Source of the DNA: Psoroptes ovis
Taxonomy: Eukaryota > Arthropoda > Arachnida > Sarcoptiformes > Psoroptidae
Length of the DNA stretch: 64,000 nt
NCBI GenBank assembly: GCA_002943765.1
Contig: PQWQ01000007.1
Coordinates: 1,552,501-1,616,500, forward strand
Direction: 5' to 3'
The position numbers and the translations under genes were made by a program. Numbering within the stretch: position 1 is the stretch's first letter; every line of letters starts with the position of its first letter. Under the pieces are notes generated by a model. The model ran no database searches. It was not told the DNA's origin and saw only the letters and a list, made by a program, of their open reading frames with translations. Below are positions 1-13,782 of the stretch, one piece after another.

Positions 1-3000
1 TCAAACTTAATTATGTTAATTAAGATATTATGTGAAGGGAATTGATGAGTGTATTGATGAAGGAGTAATGTAAAAAAAAACTTTTCAAGATGTTTTATTT
101 AAAAGAAAAATTGAAAGAAAATTTTCAAATTAATTTTGTATTTTCAAATTTTAAATTGAAATTTTGAATTTTGAAAATATACAGAAAACTAAAGAATGAA
201 TTATTGATGAATTCATAATTAAAGACTTTCTCATTTTACAAAAAAAAAAAAAAATCAAAATATCTTAGGATTTGAATTTTTTTTGAATTTCAATTTTTAA
301 AAAAATTCAATGAAAAATGAATTCTCAATTATCCAAAATTTTCTATGAATAAAATTTTAATGGATTCAAAACTTTTTATCGAAATTCGACATGCAAAACA
401 AGGGTCAAACATGGTTCAGAGGGTCATTTCGGATTGTTTTGAATAGACAAGTGAACAAAAAAGGATGAATTATGTTGGTCAATTTGATTTGTATTGAAAC
501 AAAAAAAATGTTGGAAATAATGTCCTGTATAAGACAGGGACAATTTAGAACAATCTCAAGCAAAATTTACACGTGCAAACACGTGAAAAACGATCATTTT
601 ATGATTAAAATTTTGTTCATTTTGAATGTCTTATTTTAAAAAATCAAATAAAAATTTCAAAATTACTCACAATCATTATTCAAAATAAATTCAAATTTGT
701 TGATTTAGTTGTTGATATTGATTATGTTGTTTGTTTTTTTTTTGATGATATCCATATGTTTTTTTCATTGAAATCAAAATAAAAATTATTGATGATATGT
801 TTTCGTTCATCACCAACAAATACACCAGAGATATAAATAAATAATTTAATCACATAATCACAATCATAATATTAATAATAATAATAATAATAAAACAATG
901 TATACCGATATTGATTTATAAATATCATTGAAAAAATAAGAACAAAAATATTTATGTTGATATGTTTTACGATTCGATCAAAATTGAATTTGATTTAATT
1001 TAATTTAATTGAAAAACATTTGAATTTTTGGTAAACAATAAACAACCACACATTTTGATGATTTTGATATGGAAAATTTTTGACAAAAAACAGAATTTCG
1101 TTCAATTTAAATCCAAGGGAAAATTGAAGAATTTTGATTTTTCGTTTGTTTTGGTTATTTTGATTGATGATTGAATATCATCGATATATGAATATAATTG
1201 AATTAACATTTAAAATGTAAATTAAAATGTGTAAATCAATACATTTACTCGAAGAAATTCTTGTACTTCAAATTAAATTTAAACATTTTGAAAGAATTTT
1301 AATTGAATATTGTTGAAATATGAATAATGATTGATCAATGGGTGAATGGTGATAACATAATTTCAATAATACAAATGATTGCAAATGATGATGATTGATG
1401 AAAAGTAAATATTTGAAATTGAATAAAATTTTCGGAGAAAAACAAGATTCAAAAAATTCAAAAATCACTTTTTTTTTGTTGGCAAGCCTATTTAACAATG
1501 AATTTATAGTATTTGAATTTGTTTGAAGACGAAAAATGAAATATTTGTGAAATTAAGACATTTGAAAATCTGAAGCATTCAAAATTTGAGACATTCAAAC
1601 ATTTAAATCATTGAAATTTGAATCATACAAACTTGATTCAAATTGATTCTATTTTAGAAAACTTGAATAAGAATCTATTAACAAAATCCGAATATTCACA
1701 ATTCGATTCAATGCTTGAATTCAAACACACTGAATTCTGTTCTGCATCTGTGTTTGTATAATACATGAAATTGAATAGATTCAAAGAAGATATGCGTCGT
1801 TCAAGCATCAAGAATACATTGAATTCTTGATTCTGGATTTTTTTGGATATGAAGAATGTTTGAATGAATTGAAAAAAACAAACAAAGTTATGTTAAATAT
1901 TTGAATGAATGAATGAAAAGAAGAATTTGAAATATGATATATTTGAAATTTTTTCAATGCCAAAACACAAATATTTCCATTCAAAATTCACTGTTGAGTA
2001 AACAATCAGAGTCTGTGTTGTAGCCATTTTTGTCAATTGTATTATCATGATCATTATTAGTTGTTTCAGTTTCTTCGTGAACATTGTCGTCTGTCGTTTG
2101 TTATTTGGACGAAAACAGTGGAATTCTTTACAATTTTTCCCATGATTACTAGTGGTAATCGGTAATTGTTTGTTCGGGTTTGTTTGTTGCTGGCTGTTTA
2201 TCTCTGTTTGTTTTGCGGGACCCGAATCGATATGTTTTTGTATTCATATATGAACTGAACAATCGCAGATATGTAGATTATACACACACACACAGTCGTT
2301 TTCGATTATAATAATAATAAAGATAATGATGATAATAATAGTGACGATGATAATGGTGATAGTGATAATGGTAAAATGGTTAGTTATGGATTTTTATACA
2401 ATACCAAATTAACAAATAAACAAAACAAGTAAACAAACAAACAAACAAAGGAAAAGCACCGAACAGTGAATGGAAGCAATTCTTCATAGAAAATTTGTTA
2501 ATTTTTTGGATAATATTTTTCGTTGATTTTCAAAAGAATTCCTGGATCCATTCATGTTTTTTTCTTTTTTCAAATTTTCTTTTCATTTACTCAATGTTTA
2601 AATGGTTATGTTTCAATATACATGTGTATGCATCTCTGTATGTTTATGACTAATAATTTTTTCCCGTTCAATTCAAATGATAAAAATTGAAACACACATT
2701 GAAACACACAAATGAATTTTAACTTGAAAAATCATGGAAAAATTCATTAATTTCTACTGATTCATGCGCAAATTTCAGTCATTTTTTTATGGATAAAATG
2801 ACAATTTTTTGAAGACGAAAAAAAATATGAAAAGGGGAAAACTGAGAAAAAAAAGTGATTGAAAAAATTCAACCAAAATTTACTGAAAAAAAATGAGCCC
2901 GCGAAAATTTTCAATTGAAAATTTTGAATTCACAGAAACAGTGGCAACATCTATTGGTGAAACTTTTAATTAAAAAAATTTAAAATTAAAATTAAAATTT

Positions 3001-3402
3001 TTAATTTAAAGTTTTTCAACAGTATTTTATTAATAATTTTTTTTTTAAATTTTATACAAAATGTCAATTTATATGTGTGTGTGCGATGTATGAGTGGTAT
3101 AATAAATAAAAAATATTTTTTTTAAAAAAATCAAATGTAATGAAATTGAAATGAAATGAAAGTAAATTTGATATATTTTTTTTTTTCAATCTTTTCATCA
3201 TCTTTGTACTTTACTACTTTTAGTATATAAATATAATCATCAAAATCAATGGGTACGCGAAGCTTCATTTTCAGCTTTGCAAAATATTTTTGAAAAATTT
3301 GAATTCTGAAATTCGGAAAAATCAATGATTAATTTTAAAAAAAATGAAATTATTTCAATCAATTGAAACTTGCATTCCAATCAATCAATATCCATATCAT
3401 TT
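1..3402. other. Gene-poor AT-rich flank
   Basis: No supported gene. The stretch is AT-rich with A/T homopolymers, AAT and GAT runs near 870-890 and 2310-2350, and a short CA run near 2283. A small open frame on the minus strand ends at 1981 and is preceded by a possible splice acceptor at 2091-2092. It encodes an acidic, Asn/Thr-rich tail and could be a terminal exon, but no partner exon was found. The part next to 3403 probably carries the 3' UTR of the WAPL gene. Confidence 0.5.
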
Positions 3403-6400
3403 TTATTTATTATCTTCATAAGTATCTTTGATATTATTATCATTACTGGTAGTGTTATCATTGGTAATGTTATCATCGCCATCGCCATTATCATCAACAT
3501 CATTAACCGATCCATCATCATCATCATCATTTTGATCATCACCATCATCATCATCATCATCAATTATTGATTCATCATTTGTAATCATCAAACTATTGTC
3601 TTCATCATCATCATTATCATTATTATTTTCATTATTCGTATTATTATTATTATTATTACAAGTTTCAAATAATTGTAAAACTTTTTGTACTCTTTCTTTT
3701 CCTTTTTGTGTCATTATGTCCTATTATATATATATTTATGATTATAAGAATAGAAAGTAAAAAAAATTGAATGAATGAATGATGAATGATGAGAGAAATT
3801 TAATACAGTGAAAAATAATGAAAATAATAATAATAACTTACAGCTAAATGAGCAAAATCACGAAGTTTTTTCAATTGTTCAATCAATGGTTTAAATGAAT
3901 TATTTGGCAATATTTTGGATAATAATTTTGTAAAATTTTTATTATCTTGAATACAGCAACCGAGCAATAGACAAACACAAGCCGATAATAGACTATGTTC
4001 CATATGTGTACCAGATTTACTGATCACTAATTTGATTCGACAAAAAAAATAATAATAATAATAATAATGAAATCGAGACATAATTATTCAGATGAAATTG
4101 AAAAATGTCAAACAATTGACAAAATGAATCAATTTCTTACTTTGCATTAAAAGATTATCTTGCATTGCTTCAGTCATTTGTATTGTTTCATGTGATTCTA
4201 ATAAATGATCAGTTTGTTTTTCAACTTGTTCGGCTTCATCAATTTTTTTGAATAATAAATCACATAATTTTCCCAAATAATTTCGCGTTTCACTTGTCAT
4301 AATTATTTCACGAATATGTTCACAAAATGCAGCTAAATTAATACATAAACAAATAATAATGACCATTAAATCAAAACGTTGATCAGACATAATGAATGAT
4401 GGCAATTCGAATAATGATTCCAATAGCAATTCTATTATGCCATCAAATTTACCAACTATTTTACATCCATCGACTATAGATAAATGGAAATGATTGAATA
4501 ATGAATAATTGATTAAATTATAATTTACTCATAATATTTATAAGGGCTAACATACCACTTTCAGATGTTAGATTGGTCAATACACGAAGTATTGAAAAAA
4601 ATGCCGATAAATAAACTTTTGATTCATTCATTGATATTATACATTTTTTACATTCAATCAATAATTTTATACAAGTGGAAATGAATTTACTTTCATCATA
4701 ATTTACAATATAAAGTTGATTTTCAACATTATTAAATGTAACCTAATTGAAAAATGAATAAAAAAATTTGAAATAATTATAAATTAATCATTCACAGAAA
4801 AAAATAATCATATGATTATAAATCATTTGATCATATGACATACATTTTCAAATACATGCATACAACGATCAATTTTGACAATTTGTCCTTCTTCCGTATG
4901 TTTTTCTGCACATCTCATCACTGTGTTTACAATAAAATCGATACCTTTCATACGACGCAGTTCTACTTTGAACCAATCACCAGCACGTTTCGATGTTAAA
5001 CCTAATAAGGTTTCCATTGCTAATTTACCAGCCTAAAAATGAATCGAAAACGAAAACAATAGAATGTTTACTGATTTATTGATTTAAGGATGAAAACTGA
5101 AAACATACAGTAATTTCATTCAATTTTAAATATTGTGCATGACCTTTATTTTTCATTTCTTCAACTAATGATCGTACTTTTGTACGATGTTTTTCTTCAA
5201 CTTGATTACATTCATCTGAACGTGTTTCCAGCAGCTCTAACATCAATGATAAGGCATTTGGATCGATATCCATTGTTAAACGATCTTGATTATAAATGAA
5301 CATTAAACAAGCAGTACAAATAGCTAAATTTGAATCTTGTGGTGCATCCATTAATGCTTTGATTATTCTAGGCATATCATCATGTGCACGTAAATGCATA
5401 CGAAATTCTGGTCTCATTGCTTGCTGTGTAAGACCTAATATACTGTTTTAATCAAGAAAAAAAGGATTCAAATATAAATTCAAACATCAAGGCAAAAATA
5501 AATCAAATACCTAAGACAACGCATTGAATTAGGATTCGATGATACGATTCCACTCAAATAATATTTAATATCTTCATCAAATTGTTCAGTTTCACCTAAT
5601 TCATGACATTGATGAGCTTTTTTGATACGTTTCAATTTAATATAATCATTATCATCATTATCGTTTGATGTTTTTTTATCATTATCCGTCGCTGCGTTGG
5701 TGGATGTTTTTTGAATTTCATCATCGAATTCATTCGTTATTTCAGATGTGAAAAAATTCTTTGCATCAAATTCAATTCGATTTCTATGTTCACGATTTGA
5801 AAAAATTTTCTTTTTAGGTGGTCTTGCAGTTGGAAGTGGTGCTGGCGGTGGTGGTGGTGGCGGCATTTCATTTTCATTTGTTTTAGTTTCATTTTCATTC
5901 GATGAAACATCGGCAATGTTTGTTGCGGCAGATTGTTGGCTGTCGGATTTTTCTTTTTGACTATTTGAGCTATTTTGATCGATATTTGATTCAATTTCCT
6001 GATCAATAGTATTGGATTTTGTTTCCGAATCGATTGGTTTTTCCTCTTCAACATCTTTGACAGCGGTAAAATCTTCAGATGCTTCTGGAGATGATGATTT
6101 TTCTTTTTCGGGTTCTTCGATTGATTCATTATTAACAGTTGCATCATTGGAATTTTCTGGGAGATTCTCTGAAATTTCATCATTTGTTTGTTCCGATTGA
6201 AGTTCAGCGTGTTCTTGATTGCTGTCATTAGATTTATTATCAATCACCTCTTCAATCATTGTCGTTATAGATTGCGATGGAATCGATTTTTTCTCATACG
6301 TAAAATGTATACCCGATGATTGTTGCATTGGTGATGTTTGTTGTTGTTGTTGTTGCTGTTGTTGTTGTTGTTGCTGTTGTTCAGGTTCGATACCTTTCAA

Positions 6401-7315
6401 TCGTCTTGATGATCGTATACCACGTTGTGCTTCGGAAGCCGATAATGATGTTATGTTTGTTGCCGGCTGTATTGGTTTAATGGTTGCATTCCGAACATTC
6501 GATGTACTATTGTTACGTATATGAAATTCAGTTATTTTGTTCGGAGATATTATTTTCTTTATTGTTTTATCACCACAAATTTTTATTTCACATGATTTAT
6601 TGTTACTATTATTATTATTATTATTATTATTTGTGGTATCATTCAAATTTGTTGTTCGCACTTTTGATAAATTCGTTTGACTAACATTATTATCGGATTT
6701 AATTCGACCACTATATGTTATTCTGGATTGTTTTTGATTGGCAAAATTATTCAATACAATTGATGATGATGATGAACGATTTGCAGATGATGATGATGAG
6801 TTTGATGATAATCTTGAATTATTGATTGCGCTTGATTGTAGTCCAGATGATACATTGGCCATTGGACTGCTATTAACATTATTGTTTGAATTATTATTTT
6901 GATTCATTGATGATCGTGATTTAAAAAATTTATACACTCTTGGTTTCGTTTCTTGTGATGATTTTTGTGGATTATTTTCATTTGTTTCGTTAATACTATT
7001 ATCATTGTTATTACTCGTATTCTTTAGGTTATTATTTGCATGTTTTTGTTCCATTTTCATCATAATCAAATCATCCATTGGATCATGATGTTCATATTTG
7101 GTTTTCTTCAACAACGGTACATAATTACCATTTTCATTTGAATCAATATTCTTTCGATGTCGAACCGATGTAAATGTTGCTTGACCGAATTTCGTCACAC
7201 TTACAGCTGCAACTGTTGATGATCCGTATGATGATGATGATGATGATGACGATGTTGATGATGATTTGGCCATTGTTGAAGCCGATGATGATGATAATTT
7301 ACTACGAGATTTCAT
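3403..7315 (-). CDS. WAPL: WAPL, cohesin release factor
   Basis: Seven-exon gene coding for about 1116 residues: 7315-5511, 5442-5109, 5032-4844, 4742-4556, 4473-4141, 4026-3842, 3720-3403. Every junction is GT-AG and in phase. WAPL opens the cohesin ring with PDS5 and removes cohesin from chromatin. The conserved C-terminal WAPL domain starts near residue 575 with KAHQCHELGETEQFDED, then SILGLTQQAMRPEFRMHLRA and KLAMETLLGLTSKRAGDWF; the later exons continue the helical-repeat fold. The first 500 residues are disordered and rich in Ser/Asn, with a polyglutamine tract of about 16 residues (6338-6382) and a proline run. The C-terminus ends in a long Asp/Asn-rich acidic tail coded by GAT/AAT repeats, which I do not know from vertebrate WAPL. 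The start is the first ATG of the long frame. It lies 362 bp downstream of NAA25 on the same strand. Confidence 0.93.
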
Positions 7316-7677
7316 ATTTAATTCTTCAATTTTACAAAATATTCATTGAAATTTCTATTTTCTTTTCGGTAAAAACGAATCAACAATGAATTGATGCACT
7401 TGATTTTCACAAAAAAAAATTTACCGTTTTTTTATTTTGATAATTTTGTGTTTATGTTTACGTTTATTTATTTATTTATTCGTTTTTCAATAACTCAATC
7501 ATGAAAAGTGAATGAATGAATGAAAAAAAGAGCGGCCATAATTTTACCACTTATATTTTTCGTGAAAAAACATGATCATAGATGGCAATAGTCGAAAAAA
7601 AATTTCAAAATTTTATTCATTCAAAAAAATATGAAAAATTTTGTTTAAAAAAAATCATTAAAATTAATTAATTTGAA
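7316..7677. promoter_or_regulatory. NAA25-WAPL intergenic spacer
   Basis: A 362-bp AT-rich gap between the NAA25 stop and the WAPL start, both on the minus strand. It must contain the WAPL promoter and 5' UTR and the NAA25 3' UTR. No specific motif stands out apart from TTTA repeats near 7465-7485. Confidence 0.4.
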
Positions 7678-10600
7678 TTAATTTAAATTAAATTTAGCAA
7701 CAATCGCTCTCTGCTTTGCTTGTATTGTTGCAATCATATCCGATTTCGATTGTTCATAACTTGAACAAATATTCTGGCGAATGGTGTCCATTATCGATTC
7801 AGATATCTATTGATGATGATATTAGAGGAAAATTTTTGTATAAATTTAAATCGAAAACATTTAAAATTTTAAGACATTACCTCGAATTGTTTAAAATATT
7901 TACATTCATAGGTATTATTGATCAAAGATTTTGCATCGAATCCTTGTAAAATTTTCAACAATAATTCAAAATATTCATTTAAATCTTCATTAATTGATTG
8001 TATTAGATTTGAAAAATCAGAGAAAAATGTTTCAACATTGACGAAACGTTGCGATTCTAAACGTTTTTTCAATTTTTTTATCATTTTATTTTTACGTTTA
8101 TGTACATCGATTATTGTTGAAAATAATATCGTAATAATATTCAACACTTCAATCCATACACTTATATGATTAAATAATTTATAAACACCTTTTAATGTTT
8201 CATTATTTTTCCATTCATTTTCAATCATATTCAATTCATTAATTAATGTTTCATGTAAATTTTTATCATGATTTAATTTTGGTATTCGATCAATTTGATC
8301 ATTATTATCATTATTAGTGATTACAGATATGGATTGAAATAATTTCAATGTAAGCAGTGAAAAATATTCGACAAGTTTTGATGATTCACTAGTGAAATAT
8401 TGTATCAAACGTGATGATTGTGGACAATCAATGAAATACTGATTCGAGAAAATTTAAAGAGAATTAAATGATTGAAAATACTTGAAATATACCCATAAAA
8501 ATATTACCTTTAAATTTTTTTGTTCATCGACATTTGTCTGACAATCATTTTGTTGTTTTTTCAAATCTTCAATCAATTTCGTATATGTTTCAATCGATAG
8601 ATCATTATCAATATTTTTATTATCATTATTACGGTGATTATCTTCATTGTCATTGATCGTCGATTGTTGATCATTTGACCATAATTTAGTGGACAGATAA
8701 TTACCTAAACCTATTAATTTCAGAATATTATATTGATAGGATAGCCATTCAATATCATTGTTGAATGTTTTCGGTTTGATCATATCGAATAAATTATTAT
8801 TCATATTTAAATTATAAGAATTAATAATGTTTAAATCACGATTATCACATATTTTATCCTTGTTAATTGTAAAATTTTTCTCCAATAATAAATCATCGAT
8901 AAGATCTTTGATTATTTGATCATATGAATTATCACTTTTGGGGAGAAAATTTAAATGAACTTATCAGTAAAAAAGATTTTACAAATATTCCTGAGGATAC
9001 TTACAATTTATTACACATTAAAAGACTATAAATATATTTATAAACATAAAACAAATGATAATATATTGATTGACGTAATTTTTCATTAAATTGTATTATT
9101 TCTTCAATTTTTGTGAAACAACCATTTTTATAACAAGTAATCATTGAATCAGCAGTCTGTGGGATGAAAAAAGAAAATGATTTTAAAATAAAAATTCAAT
9201 AATTCCTGGAAATTATAATGCTTACCTCTTTGAAATTAAAATTATAAAATTTCAAACAAACATAAATCAAACGATTCAATTGATTAATCAATGAACATTG
9301 TTGTAATGTTGGCAAAAATAAATAACCTAAAGTATCATTTTGTATTAGCTTAATTTCCAATCGATCATATAATTTTTGACTAGATAAACCTGCAGCTATC
9401 GAATTATATAATTTGATTTGTAATAATTTTAAATAGAAATTTGTTGTATTTTTTTCATTCATCATTGCCGATTCCAGTATGGCCAATGATTCAAAAATCA
9501 ATTCACTTATTATTTGATCTTCATCACTGTTGCTATTATAAATATTAATATTCTTGAATAATTTCATTATGAATAAATAAATAAATGATGAATTTGTATG
9601 TTGTTCAATTGTCAGATATTTTTTAAGTGCATATTCAGCTACATTTAATCGATCATTTATTGATGATGATGGATTTTGATTATCGAAATAATGTTCAATA
9701 TAATCATAACAAAGAATTGAATCTAAATTATGATCATTTGAATTTTCGTTCAATAATTTTGTTTGTAAAAATTTCATTTGTATTAATAAATCATTGATGT
9801 TAGCATCGGAGATATTCGTTAAATTTTGAAATATGAATATTAAATCTTTTATACAAACATATTTATGACCAAATTTCGAATAATAATCAAATATTAAATC
9901 GATTATATTTTTGCTGGTGAATTTGAATTCATTCGATATATAATCAATAAGGGATTTATCGGAATTTTCATCTTCAAAGATTTTATTCAAAATAATAATA
10001 AGTGCCATAAATGGACTACGTGGACAACGATCAGTAACAATTTTATATAATTTATTATTATTTTGATCTTCAGATAGTTGTTCATTGTTAGCATTGTACA
10101 TTTTCCAAACAGTAGTCTTGCCGTCGATACACATTTGTTGAATCAATTTTAATAATTTTACAACATATGATGATGAAGGGTCAAATTTCGCTTGTTTATC
10201 TAATTCAAGAGCTAAATCAAAGGCATTCATATAATAATCATATTGATCATTATTGCAATTAATTAATTTTATATAACATTCAAAACATTCATTGAAACGT
10301 TTTTCGAATTTCAATAATTTACATTTATCTTCTAATTTATAATTAAAATCATCAGATTTATAACCACGTTCATCGATTATGGACAACATTTTTGTATAAT
10401 TTTTTTGTTCATTTAAAATCATTAAATATAAATCATATTCAGATTCTGATTCGAAACGTTTTTCTTTATATAATTTTTCACACATTCTTTCAGCTAATGG
10501 TAATATAATTTTATTTGACATTTGTTTATCATTATTAGTGATTGCTTGCATATAGATACTCATAATTGCCCAACAATAATATGGATTTTTTGGATGTAAT

Positions 10601-11025
10601 TTATACAGATTCAATGCGGTTAATTGTTGTTTTTTATAATCATTCATTCTTACATATGACATGAATAAATGTGCATACAATTTTTCATTGTTTGAATCTT
10701 TTTTCAATGCATTTTCATATATCAAAATTGGTAAATCATTACGTTTCATTTCACGATAACAAATTGACATTGTTTGTAATATCATTTCATCATATGGCAT
10801 TTCTTGTTGTAAAATGTTCAATATATCTGTTGCTTCTTTATAACGATAATTTCTTACTAATGCTAATGCTTTTAATGCACGATAATATTGTATGGATGGA
10901 TTTTTTTTCAATAATTTATCAATTTCTTGTAATGCTTTTTTATAGCTACCATTGTCTAAATATTCAAATACTGGACGTAATTTACGATCATTTTCATTCA
11001 CTTGTTGTTGTTGTTGTTGAGACAT
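7678..11025 (-). CDS. NAA25: NAA25, NatB auxiliary subunit
   Basis: Five exons (11025-9226, 9156-9005, 8934-8508, 8438-7881, 7806-7678) give about 1021 residues; human NAA25 is about 970. NAA25 (MDM20 in yeast) is the TPR-rich scaffold that anchors the NAA20 catalytic subunit on ribosomes. The NatB complex acetylates N-termini beginning Met-Asp, Met-Glu, Met-Asn or Met-Gln. The N-terminus shows TPR-type helices (residues about 15-150: RPVFEYLDNGSYKKALQEID, YRALKALALVRNYRYKEA, NPYYCWAIMSIYMQA). The rest is helical and Asn/Lys-rich. The last three exons were recognised because they join in phase and continue the helical pattern to a clear stop. A short Gln run follows the initiator Met. It sits tandem between PGGT1B and WAPL, about 360 bp from each. 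Confidence 0.88.
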
Positions 11026-11385
11026 TTTGTCATGAATAATTGAGAATTGAATTTAAATAACTATAGAATCTGTTTTAAAAATTCAGCTCAAACATCCAAA
11101 AACATATCAATTACTTGAATCAACGAAACAAAAACACGTGCAGAACAAATGTTCATGCAACGATCCGGGTGCGTGTTGACATTGCACATGTGCATAATTG
11201 AAAAATGAATGAAAATTCATAGAAGATAGGATTCGGTTTTTTCAGCGGTCTTCAATGGTCAGAAAAGAATAGATTTTAATATAAAAATCAATGATTAATT
11301 GAATAGATTCAATTCACAAAAATAATTATAAAAATGATCATTAAAAAATCAAGTTTCAAAAAACAGCTTTAAAAAATACAATCAA
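11026..11385. promoter_or_regulatory. PGGT1B-NAA25 intergenic spacer
   Basis: A 360-bp spacer between two minus-strand genes. It holds the NAA25 promoter side (right after the start codon at 11025) and the PGGT1B 3' UTR. There is a locally GC-richer patch around 11130-11195 with CACGTG-like and CATGTGCA motifs that could be promoter elements; this is inference only. Confidence 0.35.
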
Positions 11386-12569
11386 TCAATTCCATTTGGC
11401 GTGAATCATACATAAATGTTTGTGAGCTTTTTCACTGATATTCAATGCTGGATAAATTGTTTCGATTGGATCAATAGGTTGTAATTTATCTCTGGAATTT
11501 AATACACGCAACGATAAGGCTGCTAAACCAAAATATGTATGTAAAATATCTGATCCTGTATCCGGATATTTTCCAAAACCACCATTATCCATGTCGAATG
11601 TTGATGATAAAAATTCGTAATGTAATTTATCATTGATAAAATGAAATGAATTTAACATGGTCAGTGTTGCACCTGTCCAAAATGAATAACAAGTATCAGG
11701 ATCTTTGTATGGACGTCCTTGAAAACCGGATACTTGTCGATCTAAACACCATTTAGCTATTTGTTCACGTTGTTGTTCATCGTAAATGTCATTCAAAATA
11801 CCCATTAATTTTAATGAAGCAATTGCACAAAACGTAGAACCAGCATGTGCTTCAGCTCCAATCGTTTGTCCAAATGCCATTTCATAGCTTTGACATGATT
11901 TGATATGTTCGATCAAAATATTACGATCAATTGATGACCAATTATTTAATATATAACAAATGGCAGATACACTGAATATAATTCTCATGTCGGACTCTTT
12001 TTCGATTAGTGATTGTACAAAACTGTTGGGGATATAAAGAAAAATTGATTATGATGTATCGATGAAGAATTTAAAATTACCTTCCATCATTTTGTTGATG
12101 ATACCTTAAACCACGTAAAATAGCTTCACGATTAACTCGATCTAATTGATCACCAAGTATAATTAATGATGCTAAGGCACAATATGTCAATGATAAATTA
12201 CAATAATCATATTTATATTCATTTTTATTACGCTTATATGATGAACGATTACAGCTGAAACCAAATTTACCTTCAGCATAATCTTCATCATTTTGTGGAT
12301 GTAATTGATGTTCATATATTGAATCAATTATTTTGGATTTTTCTTCACAATTCAAGTCATCTAATTTATTTATTAGATCTAAACCAGATATTAGGAAAAA
12401 TATTGAAACTAATCTAGAAAAAATTTAGAAAACATCAAGTTTTTTTATTCGAAATAATTCAAAATTCTAAATACCTATTATTATCATCATATGGAAATAT
12501 TTTATCAAATTTTTTATTAATATATTTTATCAATAAATTCCGCTTTTGTTCATCAATTATTGTGGCCAT
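11386..12569 (-). CDS. PGGT1B: Geranylgeranyltransferase I beta subunit
   Basis: Three exons (12569-12475, 12413-12081, 12022-11386) encode about 354 residues; human PGGT1B has 377. The enzyme pairs with the shared farnesyl/geranylgeranyl alpha subunit in the cytosol and attaches C20 geranylgeranyl to CaaX proteins such as Rho and Rac. Visible hallmarks of the alpha-alpha barrel are DMRIIFSVSAICYILNNW, GAEAHAGSTFCAIASL, GFQGRPYKDPDTCYSFW (zinc ligands Asp and Cys in DTC) and a late DILHTYFGLAAL that supplies the zinc-binding His. QVSGFQGR carries the family's substrate-pocket glycine-rich turn. Both introns are in phase 2. It is divergent from the VKOR gene across about 560 bp. Confidence 0.93.
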
Positions 12570-13130
12570 TTTTTAAATGATCAAAATTAAAATTTAGACA
12601 AATCAAATCAGATCAAAACATTTCCAATTTCAAATTGAAAACATGCTTATGGCAATTTGTCGGCTATTTCTACTTTAAAAGATCATGGGCGCTGTCTTTT
12701 CAGGTCCCAATTCAATTTGTTTGTAAACAAACATTCAAAATCTAAATAAATTTAAAGATTTGAATTTTTTTCCTAAATATTTTTGAAATGATTAACATTC
12801 CTGATTTAAACAAGTCATCAATGTGTCAATCAATTGATCAGCCATCTTTATGAATTGATTCAAACTCGTTCAAAAATTCAACAAATCTTATCATCAATCG
12901 ACTTGCGCATCTCGAAATACTTTTATCGATGACATCACATATCAAAATATGTAAATTGATTGCTGAATCTAAATAACAGTAAATGAATCTATTATCATTG
13001 CTTCTGTCGCTTCATTCAGAAACAAATTGGCTGTGAATCATCTAAGACGCATTTTATATTGGAATTTTCTGAATTTCATTGGTTTCAACTGTGTTTATCG
13101 TTTGTGTACCTGTTTTTAAATAAGAAAAAA
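12570..13130. promoter_or_regulatory. Divergent promoter, PGGT1B / VKOR
   Basis: A 561-bp region between divergent start codons at 12569 (minus) and 13131 (plus). It must hold both promoters. A TTTTATATT stretch near 13051 lies about 80 bp upstream of the VKOR ATG, and a GC-richer block lies at 12680-12720. In-frame coding upstream of 13131 has no ATG, so it is treated as 5' UTR. Confidence 0.45.
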
Positions 13131-13625
13131 ATGACCATACAAAATCAGTTACGACGAAATGATCATATTCTAATCACGATTGCTATTATCGGGATTTTGA
13201 TTAGTATTTATGCACTATATGTTGAATTTAAACATGAATCCAATCCATCATATCGAGCGCTATGTGATGTAAATCAAAAGATTAGCTGTACAAGCGTATT
13301 GACAACTGAATGGGGAAAAGGTTTCGGTATTCTACCTGAAGTGATTGCATATAGAAATCCATTTTATGGCATATTATTTTACCTTATTTTCATTGTAATA
13401 ATCTCAATGTTTAACGCTAATCAAACAACATGTAAATTATTGATTGCATTATCGATCGTTTCAAATTTAACATCAATAGCTCTTGGTCTATTGATGGTTT
13501 ATGTTATTCAATTTTATTGCTTAGTATGCATTTTTTCATATATTGTCAATTTTCTATTATTAATATTTTCGATTAGACGTAATCAAATATTTGTCAAACA
13601 AATTTCGATTAAAAAATTACGATAA
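13131..13625 (+). CDS. VKORC1: Vitamin K epoxide reductase (VKORC1-like)
   Basis: A single-exon, 164-residue ER membrane protein; human VKORC1 has 163. It reduces vitamin K epoxide or quinone and passes electrons from luminal thiols. The start is taken as the ATG at 13131; the frame opens further upstream, but only from a TTG, and the ATG start matches the family length. The signature residues are present: loop cysteines Cys45 and Cys53 (CDVNQKISC), Trp61 in EWGKGFG, Asn76 in NPFYG, and the active-site CLVC motif at Cys130/Cys133 followed by Tyr137 (CLVCIFSY). Four membrane segments are apparent. The TMTC gene starts 157 bp downstream on the same strand. Whether it is nearer VKORC1 or VKORC1L1 cannot be settled by eye. 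Confidence 0.9.
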   Translation: MTIQNQLRRNDHILITIAIIGILISIYALYVEFKHESNPSYRALCDVNQKISCTSVLTTEWGKGFGILPEVIAYRNPFYGILFYLIFIVIISMFNANQTTCKLLIALSIVSNLTSIALGLLMVYVIQFYCLVCIFSYIVNFLLLIFSIRRNQIFVKQISIKKLR

Positions 13626-13782
13626 TTTCATTTTTTTCGCCCGAAAATAAATGAACACGCTGTTTGTGAATTTTTTTTCTCGTTGTTTTTGTTTACTTCG
13701 AAAAACAATATGATTTCATGGCCAAAATTTTTTCGCTGTTTTTCGGTTTCATCAAATTCAATTGAAATATCATCGATAAATA

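Noticed and set aside
3370..3570. Ile-rich and Met-rich frames over the WAPL acidic tail
   Set aside because: They are other-frame readings of the GAT/ATC repeat coding the WAPL C-terminus.
13059..13130. N-terminal extension of VKOR
   Set aside because: It starts from TTG, lacks an ATG and would make the protein longer than the family; the ATG at 13131 fits.
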